Positions 1-37,377 of a stretch of DNA of 64,000 nucleotides are shown here, in pieces (position 1 is the stretch's first letter; each line of letters opens with the position of its first letter). Location: NCBI RefSeq assembly GCF_037975245.1, contig NC_092574.1, positions 9,521,713 through 9,585,712 on the forward strand. The letters are read 5' to 3'. Position numbers and translations under genes: made by a program. This stretch comes from Apostichopus japonicus (taxonomy: Eukaryota > Echinodermata > Holothuroidea > Aspidochirotida > Stichopodidae). Under the pieces are notes generated by a model. That model had not been told where the DNA came from. It worked only from the letters and a program-made list of their open reading frames with translations, and made no database searches.

Positions 1-1844
1 TATTAGCTGCTTGGACCTGAATATTCACCAGCAAATGAATGGGGAAAAAATGATAAAGCACACTATAACTATAAGACAAATCTTGCAGTTAAAATAGCAA
101 ATGATTTAAAACCTAGTCAGATAACTGTCACAGCAGCAGTGATAATTAAAATTTAGTTTTCTGCTGCACATCTACTTAGTACTTGTTAACAAAATGGGTC
201 TGTCCTGGTTTATAGGGATTTATGGTAATCCTAATATACAGTAGCCTATGTAGGTTTACTATCCAGTTAGTTTCAAACATGGGACTAGCCCTAACTATCA
301 CAGGTCCAAACATAAACTGAACCTAGGGCCTATCATAAGTTTGCAACATTGTACTTTGTAGGCATGTTACATAGAACTGTTCCATTTCAGTACGCGGTGA
401 ATGTATCCTTGCGATAAAACTGCAATTCTTTTTCAACTTTCAAGCCAAAACGATTAGAATACTCACTTGGAATGATGCGAAGGTTGATCACTTGGTAAGC
501 TTCGAACCGAAACTCATTACGTAGGCATACTGCCCTTTGCCTATATCTGCTTCAAGAGCCTAAGCCTTTGTCACTGCACTACGTTCAAATTCAATGGTTG
601 AATAACAACTTACTCGAAGGCTTATATAACATTGCTACAGCGCTGTTGCATAATTACCTTGGTAGATATGCACAACAACTGTAGTAAAGTCTAACTGGAG
701 TACCGGGAAGTCTGGTTTTGCGTATCCACAAACTAGTAATACAAGGGGAGAAATGACGGTAATTTACTAAGACATGTTCCTAATAAAAAGGCCTACTATC
801 AGCGGACTTTCGTTGCCCTCAAATGTCTGACCTATAATAACTTCGATGGTTGCGAAAGACCTTATGTAATAGAGCCTATACGAACGTGATGTAACAGCGG
901 ATCAGTCACCCAAGGAGAAAGTAACTAAGCAGCGTATATGCAAGGTTGTTATGTACCATACTGCCGAAATATGTGTTTCATAAGTTACCTTGGAAGACAA
1001 AACATCAGAAAGTTAACGTAAAATAATTACATAATATTTGACTAAGGTATCCGCATGTTTAGTCCTGTCTCAAAAGTTAGTTTTTAATATTGTTAGGTAT
1101 GATGAATAGTCACATTAGTCATTATTAAGTTAGCACTTATGTATATGCTTGACATCCTCTGTAAATTTGTGTTTCTGCCGAACACCGTGTATATCCCATG
1201 TGAAATTGGGAGTATATATGCATTATGTCGAATCACTTTTAGCCATGATTGACCCTGCCGTAGCATGCTAGTGCTTATGGCGTGTTTTCACAGTAAAGAG
1301 CGAGGTTGCAGGAGTACACAGGGACGTCGCTAGAGGTGAGGGTGGGGTGGGGGAGGGTGTGGGGATCACCCAAACTTGGTCAAACTGACGATAGTTGGAG
1401 AATTTGAGTGCGACAGTCGGAATTTCCAACTGTGGCACTCTAGTTTATCTAGGCCTATTCATATATTCCTGTGATTGTTGATGACCTAAAAATTGAAAAA
1501 TTTCGGTCAAAATTGACCTATAATCAGTCATATTTACCACTAGGCCATCAGCTGAAGGTCGAAATTCGCTTGTTTCGTTCCAGCAACTGCGGGTCTAAAA
1601 TTTCTCTACAACATTGAATACATAAATTAATTAAGATTAATGATCCAAAAGTTCTCCATGTACTTTCCTGCAGTTTTTTTGCAATTCCGCTCGAAAGATC
1701 GAACTATATTTTTTATTGCGTATGTTAAGAAACTTGCCGTTTTACGTTCAAAAGTTGTGCGCCAGTGAGATATCTGTACCATGTGATATGAATTGTCCAA
1801 TGAGCCATGAGTTCTGTGTGCAATCTTTGTAGAAAACAACAAAC
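1..1844. other. Intergenic, no gene recognised
   Basis: I see no coding segment with family resemblance here. The only structure is a G-rich patch near 1316-1376 that begins with CAGGGACGTCGCTAGA. This resembles the terminus of a hAT-like element; a related terminus, in reverse orientation, ends near 6387. Confidence 0.5.
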
Positions 1845-3797
1845 ATGGCGGCTCCCACCGGCGCTAGTCAGTCTCCGACACACGGAAATCTACAGTGCTC
1901 AGTGCACATTGAATCTGTAAAATTTGAAGCATTCAAGGCACTGACGAATAAACGATGGACTAAAGTTACTTCCTGCGCTAAAGATTGGCTTTATCTCAGC
2001 GGCGGAGACAGTGATATCGCCGTACTACTGATTACTCCATGGCCTACTACGATCAAGCGTGTGTTCAACAGCATAGTATGATGGGGTTCCACGATAAGTG
2101 TTACAGGCGGTTCATTGATAGCAAGCACATTGCTGCAAGAAAACGGACAGTTCCAGAGGAGACCCCATATGATTTTAAACGAAGAATTGACGGAAAAGAT
2201 CGAGGAAACCAAGCAGAAGCTCTGGTGTATTGCCTGTTCAATTTATTATATGTGGGGAAAGAAACAATACATTACTAGGCGTTGCAAACGGGACAAGCTG
2301 CAGCAGGCAGAGACTTTCGATGGAGGTAAGCCTAAGCATACTACACGACTCTACTTGTACTTCTGTCGCATAGTTGAAGTGTTAATAGAAGTTGCATAAT
2401 GCAAGATCAGTAGCTCTTAAGGGATATAATCCAAGTCAAAGGGCACAGTGTTGGACCTGAACATAATATAATTAGTGGCATGGTCATCTGATTTGTTTTG
2501 TTATATGGTGGTAGGAACGGAAATTTGTTTCAAATTCTCCATCTGGGCACTAGCCTAAGTGTTAAATACAGGCTTCATAGTTTTCTTACTGTGGCCCTTT
2601 ATTTGAATGATAGAGATATTATATTAGTTAGAAAAATAAGTGTAACAAAGGTGCAATAAGGTTAGGTTTGCAAGGTCTTACTGTATGGTCAGCCTGTCTA
2701 GCTTTACCAAAATGAACAAGTATCTGTCTCCTTTATTATTAGTAACAGATATAATCTACCATTGTATAATTTAAACCATAACATTAAGAGATAATGTACT
2801 GTACTGTCAAAAAAGCCTGTTTTAATTCTTTTTTGCATGACACTGGTCTGCAAAATTTGAATGTGTCTTTGTTTGTCCATAGAAGATGAGCAGATCACAT
2901 GGTATATAAATAAAATTGTCTTAGTTCTTATTTGTTCAAACTTACATTTTGATCAACAGAAAATGCAAAACAATTTGCTTTTTTTATTTCATTTTATTAA
3001 GGTGTTGCTTCGACAAGCAGCAGAGCGGAAAAAAGATGAGCCCAGATTTTATGAATATTAGAGGAAAAGACCGTGTTGCCATTAAAGTGAGGTACCTCTC
3101 TCTATGTTGAAGAAACTAGATACAATTCTTGACAAGGAAGACATACAGATCTTGAAAGGTAAAGTACTCTCTCTCCAATGTGTGGTTCATTGAGTGTTCA
3201 GGGGTGGATGTAGGACTTTTGGAATATGGGGGTCCTCCCCCAAGGAAAATTAAAAAATTCTCTAAACGTTTTGAGATGCAATATCAGGTTAATCTTTCCA
3301 TTGAAATTATTAAAGTAATTTGCAACATATTTCTAGCTGAATTGTAATTATATTGGTACCCCATCATAAAATGTGAGACTCAAAAATATCGAATTTCATG
3401 GTACAAGGTGTTCTGTTCATCTCCTCCTCAGAGCAGAGTTTACGACCAACAAAGATGCTCTGATCCAGCATGTTAAGCGCTGCACCAACCAGGCTGCTAT
3501 TCACAGTAGGGCATTGCAGCAAAGGACTGATGCACTCTCACCAGAGGGACATGGATGGAAACTTGAAAATGATGACCTTATAATCACTTGGATGATGAAG
3601 CCACCTGACCCAGATGTTTTGCTTCAGTGTGTCAGCAGTAGCTGTAGAGTCGGCAAATGTCTTAAAGGAAGATGTTCGTGAATGAATGCACAACTACCGT
3701 GTACAGACCTATGTAAATATAGAAATTGCAGCAACTTCCAAGAAGATGTTGAGATTGTTGATGCAGGGGAAGATGATTTGGAGGATGAACTGTGATG
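1845..3797 (+). pseudogene. Broken copy of a cysteine-rich multicopy family protein
   Basis: An ATG in strong context (AACATGGCG) at 1845 opens a reading frame with KFEAFKALTNKRWTKV. A frameshift between about 2010 and 2045 moves it into the frame reading MMGFHDKCYRRFID, a His/Cys motif I associate with a large family of uncharacterised invertebrate proteins. A donor (GATGGAG/gtaagc, about 2325) and an acceptor before 3002 suggest an intron. The next segment reads LRQAAERKKDEPRFYEY and shifts frame again. The last segment (about 3382-3797) carries ALIQHVKRCTNQAA, then SPEGHGW, then a Cys-rich tail. That tail is cut by TGA at 3679-3681 where the pattern expects a Cys, and it resumes in the same frame as MNAQLPCTDLCKY to a final TGA at 3795-3797. 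Two frame breaks and one nonsense codon argue for a dead copy. The family function is unknown to me; a link to mobile DNA is possible but not shown. Confidence 0.55.
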
Positions 3798-6700
3798 GTG
3801 TTAAATCTTGATATCTTAGTCTGAAATTTTAATCAAGTTTGAAGTTTGTGAAGAGGGTTAACTTTTTCAAAGTCATGTTGTCATTTTTTTGTTCCCCAGA
3901 GTTTAAAGGAACCAGAAAACATGATCTTATTCATATATTCATTTTAGCTATTAGTAGTTTTACGTAGATTACCCTACCTACCAGACACCTTTGATAAATA
4001 TCCACATTTTCTTCAAATCACAGGGGGAGGGGAGGGGAGGGGGGAGGAGGGTGTTATGGGCATGCTTTACCTCTTGCATATTCACAACTACATTTACTGA
4101 TGACGATGACGCAAAGACCGCGTCCTGAAACCAGTCATAGGTTTATATACTGTTGTTGGGGAACCATCGCCCCTGACCCTGTTCCAATATCACGGTTCTT
4201 TATTGTTTGCCGTAACATTTTGTTACCTGTTTTATTCATATTGTTAATATGTTCTGTGCATCTGTTCAAGTTTTGACTGAAGGATATTCAAGTCTTTAGT
4301 GACTTTTATTTCATCTAATTATCTTCACCTCTACTACGGAATAGACTTTCCCTTTTCCATACCATATCTGACTTCCATGCAGTGAATTGAAGTGGATACT
4401 GTTAAGACTAGTACAACTGTCCTTGGATGAACTTTTAATCACTTATTAATTCCGCGCCGCGCCTTTTGATGAAGAACCTGTATCTTGAATCATCGCAAAG
4501 GCCCAGCTCGACTACACCATTGAGTGTATCGACCCAGTCTTAATAGATACTTATTTCTTTCTATCTGGGGCTTAAGTTAACTGTCTTCGTTATTCACTTA
4601 TTTGTACCATTCACCTTTATTATTCATATTATTTGTAGAATATAGAACTATTATTATTCAAAATACCATTCGAAACCTTGTCGATCTTTTCTTTTATACG
4701 TTAACTCCCTTGGAAACTCTTTTTGCAGGAATACGAATTATAAACATGTCGTTTCAGTAACAAGGAGAAAGTACCTAGTTTTGCAGAAGACTGTAGAAAG
4801 AGTACTAAGGTAACGGATATATACCGACTATAACTTTATTTCACATCTACGATATGCCATGACGTCTTAGTGTGCCAACTTATATATTGATTTATACAAA
4901 AGAAATAGCTCACTGGTCTTGGGGCATTGGTACATCTCATTGTAACTAGGGATTTAGCTACATGTAAAGTAGAGGGGGAGGGGGTTGCATTTGTAAAACA
5001 GTTTGGATGGGGAGTGTAACAATTATGGAGAGGAACTTTTTATTATATGTGTATATTTACGCATACATGCACAGACGAAATGCATTCATAACATAGGGGG
5101 AAAATCTAAAAATATTTGATTTATTACAAAGCATTATATCTGAGTTTATTAAAAGTGGTACATTTTTATAATTAAAACCCTTAAGTTATAATGTGCAAAA
5201 ATTGCATTTCATATTTCAAAGTTGAAAATGTGATTTTTTACCATTTTGGCGAAAATGGAGGGGGGGGGGGCACAACTTGTAATGCCTGAAAACAACCCTC
5301 ACTGACCCTTAGACCAGAATCCTCTTCCACCATTCTTGTAACCCTGACCCAACTATTATACAAAAAAAATATATCAGTCGTAATTTAACATATAAGAAAA
5401 GAGTGGTATGTATGCACCACTGTACCAAATCTAACGTTAGCACATGTGTTCCTAATACATAGCATCGTAGCACGTAATGTCTACATAACATACCCAATTT
5501 CAACGGTTTCTTACAAAAATACTGCAGGAAATTTTTTGGAGAACTTTTGATATAATGTTTGTGATGCATTAAACTACCCAAAAATGCATTAAAAGTCTAG
5601 ACCCGGTGTTGCTGGAACGAAAGTGATTTTACAGCCACATTTTGAGCTTCAGCTGATGGCCTACACGTTTTCCTTGCCACTTTGAGAAATTGTATCTGGC
5701 GATTCTTATACTCCACCATACAGAGCTTCGTATGATTTTTAATACTCCAAAAAATGCCTTATAGAACTACCGCCATACTGGCGTAGGAGCCCAATTTGAT
5801 TTGGGGAAGGGGGGGGGGGTGGGGCTGTAACGACTTGCCCGAAAAATATAACTTAAATTTTTCGCGCGCCCCACGCGCGTTTCCACATGTTAATGTGAAT
5901 ATCACATAGGCATGCATCGGTTTTTACATCGAATGCCAATAACATACAATCATTTTCCGTGTTATGACCCTTCCATATTGGTTATAATTATTGGTAAGTC
6001 GTTACAATATTAATGGTAATAAATGAAAAACACATTGAAAATTATCTTTCTTTCAGTAGGTGCCCGATAAGTTATCAGCATATTACCCGAATTTTCACAA
6101 AAATATTTTGTTGGGGTGGGGGTGGGAGGGGGGTGGGGTGGGTGTGGGGGCTAATAAGTTTGTGAAGTGAGTGCCAGTGGGTGCAGATGTATCCAAAAAG
6201 TTCGGAACAAATGTGCAGTCGCGAATGATGGGGTGTCTGACTGACACTGACCATATCGTCGACGAGTAGCGCGGGGTTGGGGTACAAGGCAGCAGTCGGA
6301 ATTTTCTGGCTTCAAAACCCATTCAGTTGGATTTTCAGCCATTACACCCCCCTCCCCAATCATCAGGTCTTAGCAACGTCCCTGGGTGTACATTCCCCCT
6401 CCCCCACACAATAATGATTAAATTTAGTTGGCAAAATCTTGCTTGTATACTTAATTAATAATTATAGATCTAAATACTCAGTAAACATGTCTCACTAAGC
6501 TGCATAATTATAAGTTCATTTACTGGGAGGAAGGGGGGGGGGGTTAGCATCGAGGGCCACACCCCTCATTTTTAAAATCTTGGATGAACCTCCTTAAAGT
6601 TCAGAAACCGGCCTGACTCAACAAATATGCCTGCTTTCATTGGCCTCGAAAGGTGGATCGGCACTTAAATCGATTAATGTGTATAAGAAACATTGTGGAG

Positions 6701-7662
6701 TTACTCATGTTTCTTGTCGGGCTCCCGATTTTCTTAGCGCGAAGGACTGGGATTTGAGCGATCAGTGACTGATTTTCAGATTTACACAAATGTAAAGAAA
6801 CACCAATACCACTTGCACTAAACCGTCGAAGCCAACCATGGCTGAGCTTTTAGCTCCGCTGAAAGCTCAATTGATCGACCTATAGCGATCGTTCGATTCA
6901 ACCGAATTTCATTTCATTCTCTGTAAAAGGACTACTTGGTAGATTTGCAATATGAACTTTTCAACAGTTTGTGTGTGTACGACATGTGAGAATGACCTAC
7001 TTTGTTGGATCCGATCCCGATGTCCCAGTACTCTTTAACGTTTCTCTGTGGTACGTCGATGTTAAACAAGTTGTAGGTCGTTCTATTATTTAATGGGTGC
7101 AGTTATCGCGAGCAATTTTTGGGGTTCACCACAATTCAAGCATTATATCTACAACCTTTTAGCAGATTTAGCAGAGGAATACTTTTTCTTACGTTTTCTT
7201 TCTATTATTGCATGAATGAAACCTAAGAAGTCCATATACTGTTGGTTCTTTGTTTATGCAATGGGACCTAGTTTATCCCTAGTAACAAGTACAACGATCT
7301 TTAACATCCAAATGAGTTGTTGACAGTGTCTCCACTTTGAAGGAAATTTCCCGAAGTACGACAAATTATATTTCGAAGAGCTTTTGATCATCCAAATTAT
7401 TTAATCCATCAATTGGATGTTTAAAAAGAAATTAAATATCTCAATGACGCAAAACTGCTTCCGGGGTGGACAATGTTTGGGATTGGGTGACAAGGTCAGG
7501 CAAGGCAACAAAGCAACAAGGAAGTGAAAATTGTACATGTATTCGATAGAGCATGCATATAATTAGTGTAAAAGAAAGAGAGAAGTTAAAAGTCTATCAT
7601 TTTCGCTTCTAGATATACAGGTTGTTTTATAGAGGCACTCATTGATAAACACGTCAGTAAAG
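3798..7662. other. Intergenic with repeats, no intact gene
   Basis: No coding exon was recognised. The stretch holds G-rich tracts (4021-4052, 5260-5270, 5807-5824, 6113-6150, 6531-6543), a hammerhead-like motif near 4098-4142, and a dispersed repeat starting near 5776. The promoter of the downstream LRR gene should lie at the right end, but I saw no distinctive element. Confidence 0.5.
5776..6108 (+). repeat. Dispersed repeat copy, possible DNA transposon remnant
   Basis: The segment starts ACTGGCGTAGGAGCCC, runs through a G tract, and ends with TTCTTTCAGTAGGTGCCCGA and ACCCGAATTTTCACAAA. The same blocks occur in the same order on the minus strand at 56127-56264. Two separate copies with a shared order show an interspersed family. 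The GGCGTAGGA terminus resembles hAT-type MITE ends such as the one at 46454. Confidence 0.5.
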
Positions 7663-32110
<24,448 letters not shown>

Positions 32111-32138
32111 TCAATAGTTGTAAAACCAACAACATTTA

Positions 32139-32144
32139 AATAAA
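32139..32144 (+). terminator. Polyadenylation signal AATAAA
   Basis: A perfect AATAAA lies 29 bases past the LRR receptor stop codon in AT-rich sequence, giving a very short 3' UTR if used. The cleavage site is not visible. Confidence 0.55.
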
Positions 32145-34084
32145 GAAACTTTACTATTATCACAATTTGCTTCCTAAGATTACACGACTGCTGTTAATTA
32201 ATACAAGTTATAACATTTCTAAATTGATTCAAGCATATCAAAATCGGTGACGAGAATATTTTCAGCCAGACTGCATTGTATTGTACAGTAGTAAATTATG
32301 GTTATTGATAAGCGTTATAGTTCCATGAAAAATGTTACAAGCACCTCAAATTTAGGCGAGCGTAAGTCATGCACAGTAGAATTGAATTGATGTAGCATGA
32401 AAAGAGTTTCGTGGGTAATTTGACTGGCTCTAAATCAAAATGAATTTGAAGGCTTTTAATTGGTCAAATTTAAATATTATATGATGTCGTGATGCTAAAG
32501 ACGACAAATGCTTCAAGAAATTATCGATACCGTAAACCACAGGTGAGCAAACTACTGCTACGGGGAAAACTATATGTGACCCCGGAGGTTTTCAAAACCC
32601 TGTAAACGCAACCAGCGGAACCTTATCGCCAAATAAACCATGAAACAATTGTGTATACTTAAAGCATCGGCTGATAAGATAGTCATTGTTTGTGTTACTA
32701 AAAACAATGGACGATTCGTTTAACTAATTCTATATAATATACATTTGATCATCGCACTTTGTTTCATTTAAACACTCAGATTGTTAAAAAGCTGAGCTGT
32801 ATATAGGTCAAAAGTTTGATGACTGCATGCAGTGGACTGCATAACTCACAAAATTGGATATTTAGTTAGAACTAGTAATATAACATTCATCACGACATTT
32901 CTTTTGAATTTATTGGGACACTCAGATTTCAAAATTGCAATATCATGGAGTCTGACAAATGTTCATAAATTTTATAAAAAAAAAGGTGGTATTATGATTA
33001 TGCACTGCAAAAAAAAACACAGAATGTACAATATTTAAATGACATAGGAAAAGCGTGTCAAGGGCATCTACGTACAAGCATCCACAAGAAGGAGCCAGTT
33101 AGGGCTACTATTAGTTAACGACATAAAGCGAGGCGTTGCAACGATAATGGACGGTTAGAAAAGTAGGTTATGGATGGGTGGCGTGGGGAGGGTAGGTGGA
33201 AGTGGAGGTGGAGGGAGAGCGGAAGGCTGGTTGGACCGTCAACTCAATGCGTATACAATTTAGATAATTTCTTAGACTTTGTTGTATTTTATTGTGTTTT
33301 ACAACCAAAAAGATGGATAAATAGACTCTTTCTCCCCTCTTTTTACTTGTATATTATATACCTAGAAAACATGTATGACAGAATAACTATACTTTCAGTG
33401 AAATGAAAAACATCCGACATTTCAAGTCATGTTATCACTTTTTAAGAGAAGTATCCTTCGCGATACTATTGCACTTTTTCATTGAAATGTTTATATTTGG
33501 CATTAAATAATAAGACGTTCACTAACTGTTGCTTTAAGAAAATGATTTGCATCCTTGCGTGTGGATAAATTTTGAAAACAAGTTCTGAAAGAACTTCCGT
33601 TGAATACAAAGCTGTCAAATCGTATAAAGTGGTTCATCCTTTGTCGTGTTTGTTGACATAACAGTTTTCCTGTTTGGACCATTGATGGTAAAGTCACTGA
33701 CTACTTTTACCACCAAGAATGACGATGAACTTCAAAATATAATTTACGACCTTCGAAAACCTGGCACAGCCCTCCCCCTGGTAAAATAGACACATAGTCT
33801 CATGTAAACTGTTTTATTCTAAGAATCATTCTTGTTTTGTCTGATATTCCATGCAAATTTATAACTTCATACGTAACACCTAGAATCTATAAAACATGCG
33901 ATGGTATTGGTTTGTACATTTAATTATTGAAGGTTCCTCGTCTATCTTTGCAGATAGTGCTTTTAATTGTATTTTCATTGAAATCCTAAATCCTAAACAT
34001 TCTAAGAAAGCCATTGTGTTCGTCGTTGCTTACATTGATACTAATTCAACACCCTATTGATTACTTGTACAGCAAAATTTCTAT

Positions 34085-34695
34085 AGGAGGGCGGTGTTCT
34101 CAACCGACTGAGATTTCACATGCCAAAAAGAATTCTCCATTTTATTTATAAATAACAAATAATTATCCTACCTTAGTTATGACACCGTCGGTCTACCAGG
34201 GCCAGCAACTATCCTTTACGACTGCCGAAACATCATGTTCTGCAAAATGGCAGTGTGTTACATCACAAAGAGCTCCTATCTTTTTCACAGTTAGGCCTAT
34301 CCAGTTTTCGTTAAACACCCTGTATGTTATATTCCAATGTCTCAACAGAAGCGTTCCAACCTCTTCTTTTTCTAATCGTGATTGCAAACACAACCACAAG
34401 ACTAGATTCAGGAGCTCTCTCAGCATTCCTGTAAATCGTTTTGAATTCCTCGGCATTCCTGTTATTCGTTTGAATTCCACTCAGCGTTGTATCCGGTTTG
34501 AATTAGTTTCTAAGATCTGCAACGCTTTGAGTGACCGTGTCAAGAAGTCTGTACATGCCATGCTAACTTTAGAACTTGTAACAAAGCTTTTTGCTGTCCA
34601 AGTGTTTCTAGCTTTCTTTGTTTTTTATCCCGTCTTTAGTTTCCTAGTTCATTGTAGCCTGGTTTCGTAGAGATATAGTGCACATGATGGGGTTG
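34085..34695 (+). mobile_element. LINE-like 3' coding-end fragment, copy 1
   Basis: A frame at 34179-34670 contains SIPVNRFEFLGIPVIRLNST and ELVSKICNALSDRVK, the pattern seen at the C-terminal end of many LINE ORFs. A second copy at about 49800-50690 shares the same order from GGTATTCTCGACCAACTGAG through LGIPVKRLNST and GPKIWNPLNDRFK to GTTTCGTAGAGAT. Stops and shifts show both are dead. Copy-to-copy colinearity is seen directly; the LINE assignment is inferred. Confidence 0.6.
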
Positions 34696-36114
34696 GACGG
34701 GATGGGTCTCATTTGCTCTGTTCTAGTTCGGCATCTTTGTCTATTTTGAAAGCATTCAGTGCTCTCAAGGGAGTTTTCTTGTTAAAATTTCTTGGTAGTC
34801 TCATCAATCATTCAGTTATCTTTCTACTGTATGCTCCCCCTCCTCCTCCCTTTTCTCTTCTCTATATTCCCTTCTCCCTTCTGCTTTCCTTGTTCAAGTG
34901 CTTATTCTTGTTCCTTTTTTATTTTTGCTATAACTCATCATAACTAAAATTCTGCCTAAAGTCATCCATTAATTTTGATAAAGGCCAGATCCGAGTTAAA
35001 AGGATAGTCCAATATGTTGAAATTGAGTGCAAATTTAACCAAGTTGTGTAGAATATGTTTCTCCTCATTTTTTTAACAATCGATTTTCACCTGGACTTTC
35101 CTTTTAAATGTTTACTTATGTGATATTGAAACTCATGGGGAACCTGATATCCTGATATATATTACCTGACTCTCAATGCGATCCCAGAATCTTAAGTACA
35201 TAATGTTCCCTACGTGCTGTTAGTTGATAATAATGATAATAAACGGAGATGATAATAAAGAGAGATATGATTAGATGGCAATTCTTTTTTAATTAGGTTA
35301 ACTTTAGTTGTTGCTTATGGGATCATGTGTTCTCAGTCATTACATCATTGGTATTGAATTTTTGAACACGAGTATAATAATTATTTTGAGGTAAAACGTA
35401 TATAGAGATCTCCATACGATGTGCTTTTCTCCTTACATGCATCAAGTTTCAAAGTTAACATTATCCAGACGTGACAGTAGGAAGCTAAAGAGTAATAAAA
35501 TCACAAAAACACATGAAACCGTAGAATGCAAATGATCGGTAAAAACTTTGTTTCGAAAATTTCCATTCGTTGTCTATCGTTGGCTACAATCTGTGCCTCT
35601 TGGGTTTTGTCGAATGCGTTGCGTTACTATACTGTATATATTTCATGCATATAGCAAACACTCGATCGGGACAATACTGTAGATAATCAGATGAAATTCA
35701 AAACAGTTCGGCGTCTTGCACTGCTCAATATTTTGGGGTTCATACTTTGCTTCCAAAAAATACTTAAGTATATTTAAATAAATTCAAGTATACCTAATTA
35801 TACTTCAGTACGGTGACTGACGGAATGTTCCGCATTGGTGAGCTATCCAGTAATTTTTCTCTTCTTACAACGTGGGGCCTGCGTTATCGGTTAAGGATTA
35901 AAAAGGTGTCCGAAACCTTAAAAACAAAATTGGAATAACAAAGCTCACTTTGATTTTCCTTTAAGGAGTTTGTCTATTTCCCCTTTTTTCCCTTCGGATA
36001 GTATCTTATGATCTATAGTTTTTAAACTGTTAAATGATCACAATGGACTTCCCTTGTTGAAATGATGCAAAGAAACAATGAAATAATCGTTTGCCACATT
36101 AATTGTATAGTTTC

Positions 36115-36515
36115 TGTAGAGCGCGAGTATGATGTCTTTACAGAGAGTTTGAATTTTGTAAAGAGAGTATGAGCAAAGAGCACGACTTTTTAACATGGGA
36201 GAATATGATTAATGAGTTGAAAGTATCATGTCTCTTTCCAGAGACTATGAATAAAGAGTATGGCAATTTTACAGAGTACAATCTATGTATTGAAAGCATG
36301 ATATTTAATTGAAGTATGATATTTGTACAAAGAGATGATTTGATAGTTTCCCCTTTTATAGAGAGCATGATCTCTGTATTGAGAATATGATCGTTGTATA
36401 GGGAGAATATATATTTGCATATATTACACAGAGCATGCTCTGTGTAGTAAGAAAGCTTACGTTCGGTCTATATAGAGAGTATCATATTTGCAATGAGAGA
36501 GCAATCTTTGTATAT
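36115..36515 (+). repeat. Degenerate minisatellite (GAGAGTATGATxTTTGTA-like)
   Basis: Words such as AGAGAGTATGA, AAAGAGTATGG, GAGAGCATGATC and GAGAGTATCATATTTG recur every 25-35 bases for about 400 bases. Divergence is high, so the array is old. It contains a perfect 22-bp palindrome at 36425-36446. Confidence 0.65.
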
Positions 36516-37103
36516 GATTTCAATTCAATATATTGTACACTTTCAAGCTCTGTACAACACAACCAGGTTAACCGATTTAGCAAAAAAACAAAGCATCAGA
36601 ACAATTGTTGATCAAATTTCCGTGGTATATAAAATTAATAGTATATCCAAAAGAATATCATGATTGATTTCTGATTAATAATCATATTTAGTAAACTTGG
36701 TAACATTTAAGTAAATAGATCATCGCGATACATTTATGTTTCGAATTGCTAAGTTTGCAAAACATTTATCATTAATAGAAAGCAAGATTTAAGTAATTAA
36801 TGAGGAAAAAAAGCAAAAGCCAAAACGATGCAAATTGTTTCAATTTAAAGCAGTTTTGATGTGATAGTAAGTTACACAATGACACCAGGTGTGTTGCCTT
36901 ACTGTCCACACGACTATTGCTCTGTCCTTTGAATTGAAAAGTTTCCAACTTTGAGTTGGGAGTTAAGTCCCTCTCGTCACTCCTGCTCGATTAAAGATAA
37001 CTTTTGTAATACATTTTGTGAACCAAAGTACTGATCTATTTTGATTCAGATCATATATATTCATATATGTATATAGATATATATGAAATATTTCCAAATA
37101 CTA

Positions 37104-37109
37104 TTTAAT
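37104..37109 (-). terminator. Possible polyadenylation signal ATTAAA
   Basis: ATTAAA on the minus strand lies 30 bases past the DEG/ENaC stop codon. This variant hexamer is common by chance in AT-rich DNA. Confidence 0.3.
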
Positions 37110-37139
37110 CCTTTCTATCCTGAATATTTATACTTTGTA

Positions 37140-37324
37140 TTACTTGGTAATAGTCTGGACGCTTGAAATTTTTCTACAGAAATGAACGATGATACAGTCG
37201 ATGAATTCAACTATAGTGATCACACTGGCTCCACAAACTAGACCCATGTAAGCTCCGATATCACCTGAGGAAAATATCAAACAACATCAAATTAAATTCG
37301 AATATAAATAAATGAATATATATT

Positions 37325-37377
<53 letters not shown>

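Larger units (their letters stand above)
32145..37139. other. Convergent intergenic spacer
   Basis: This stretch lies between the 3' end of the LRR receptor (+) and the 3' end of the DEG/ENaC gene (-). It holds a LINE 3' fragment (about 34085-34695), pyrimidine-rich sequence (34835-34925), a degenerate minisatellite (36115-36515) and no recognisable gene. Confidence 0.6.

Noticed and set aside
1316..6387. One 5 kb hAT element between the facing CAGGGACGT ends at 1316 and 6387
   Set aside because: The ends match only over about 15 bases, no flanking 8-bp duplication is visible and the pseudogene between has its own structure; two separate remnants fit better.
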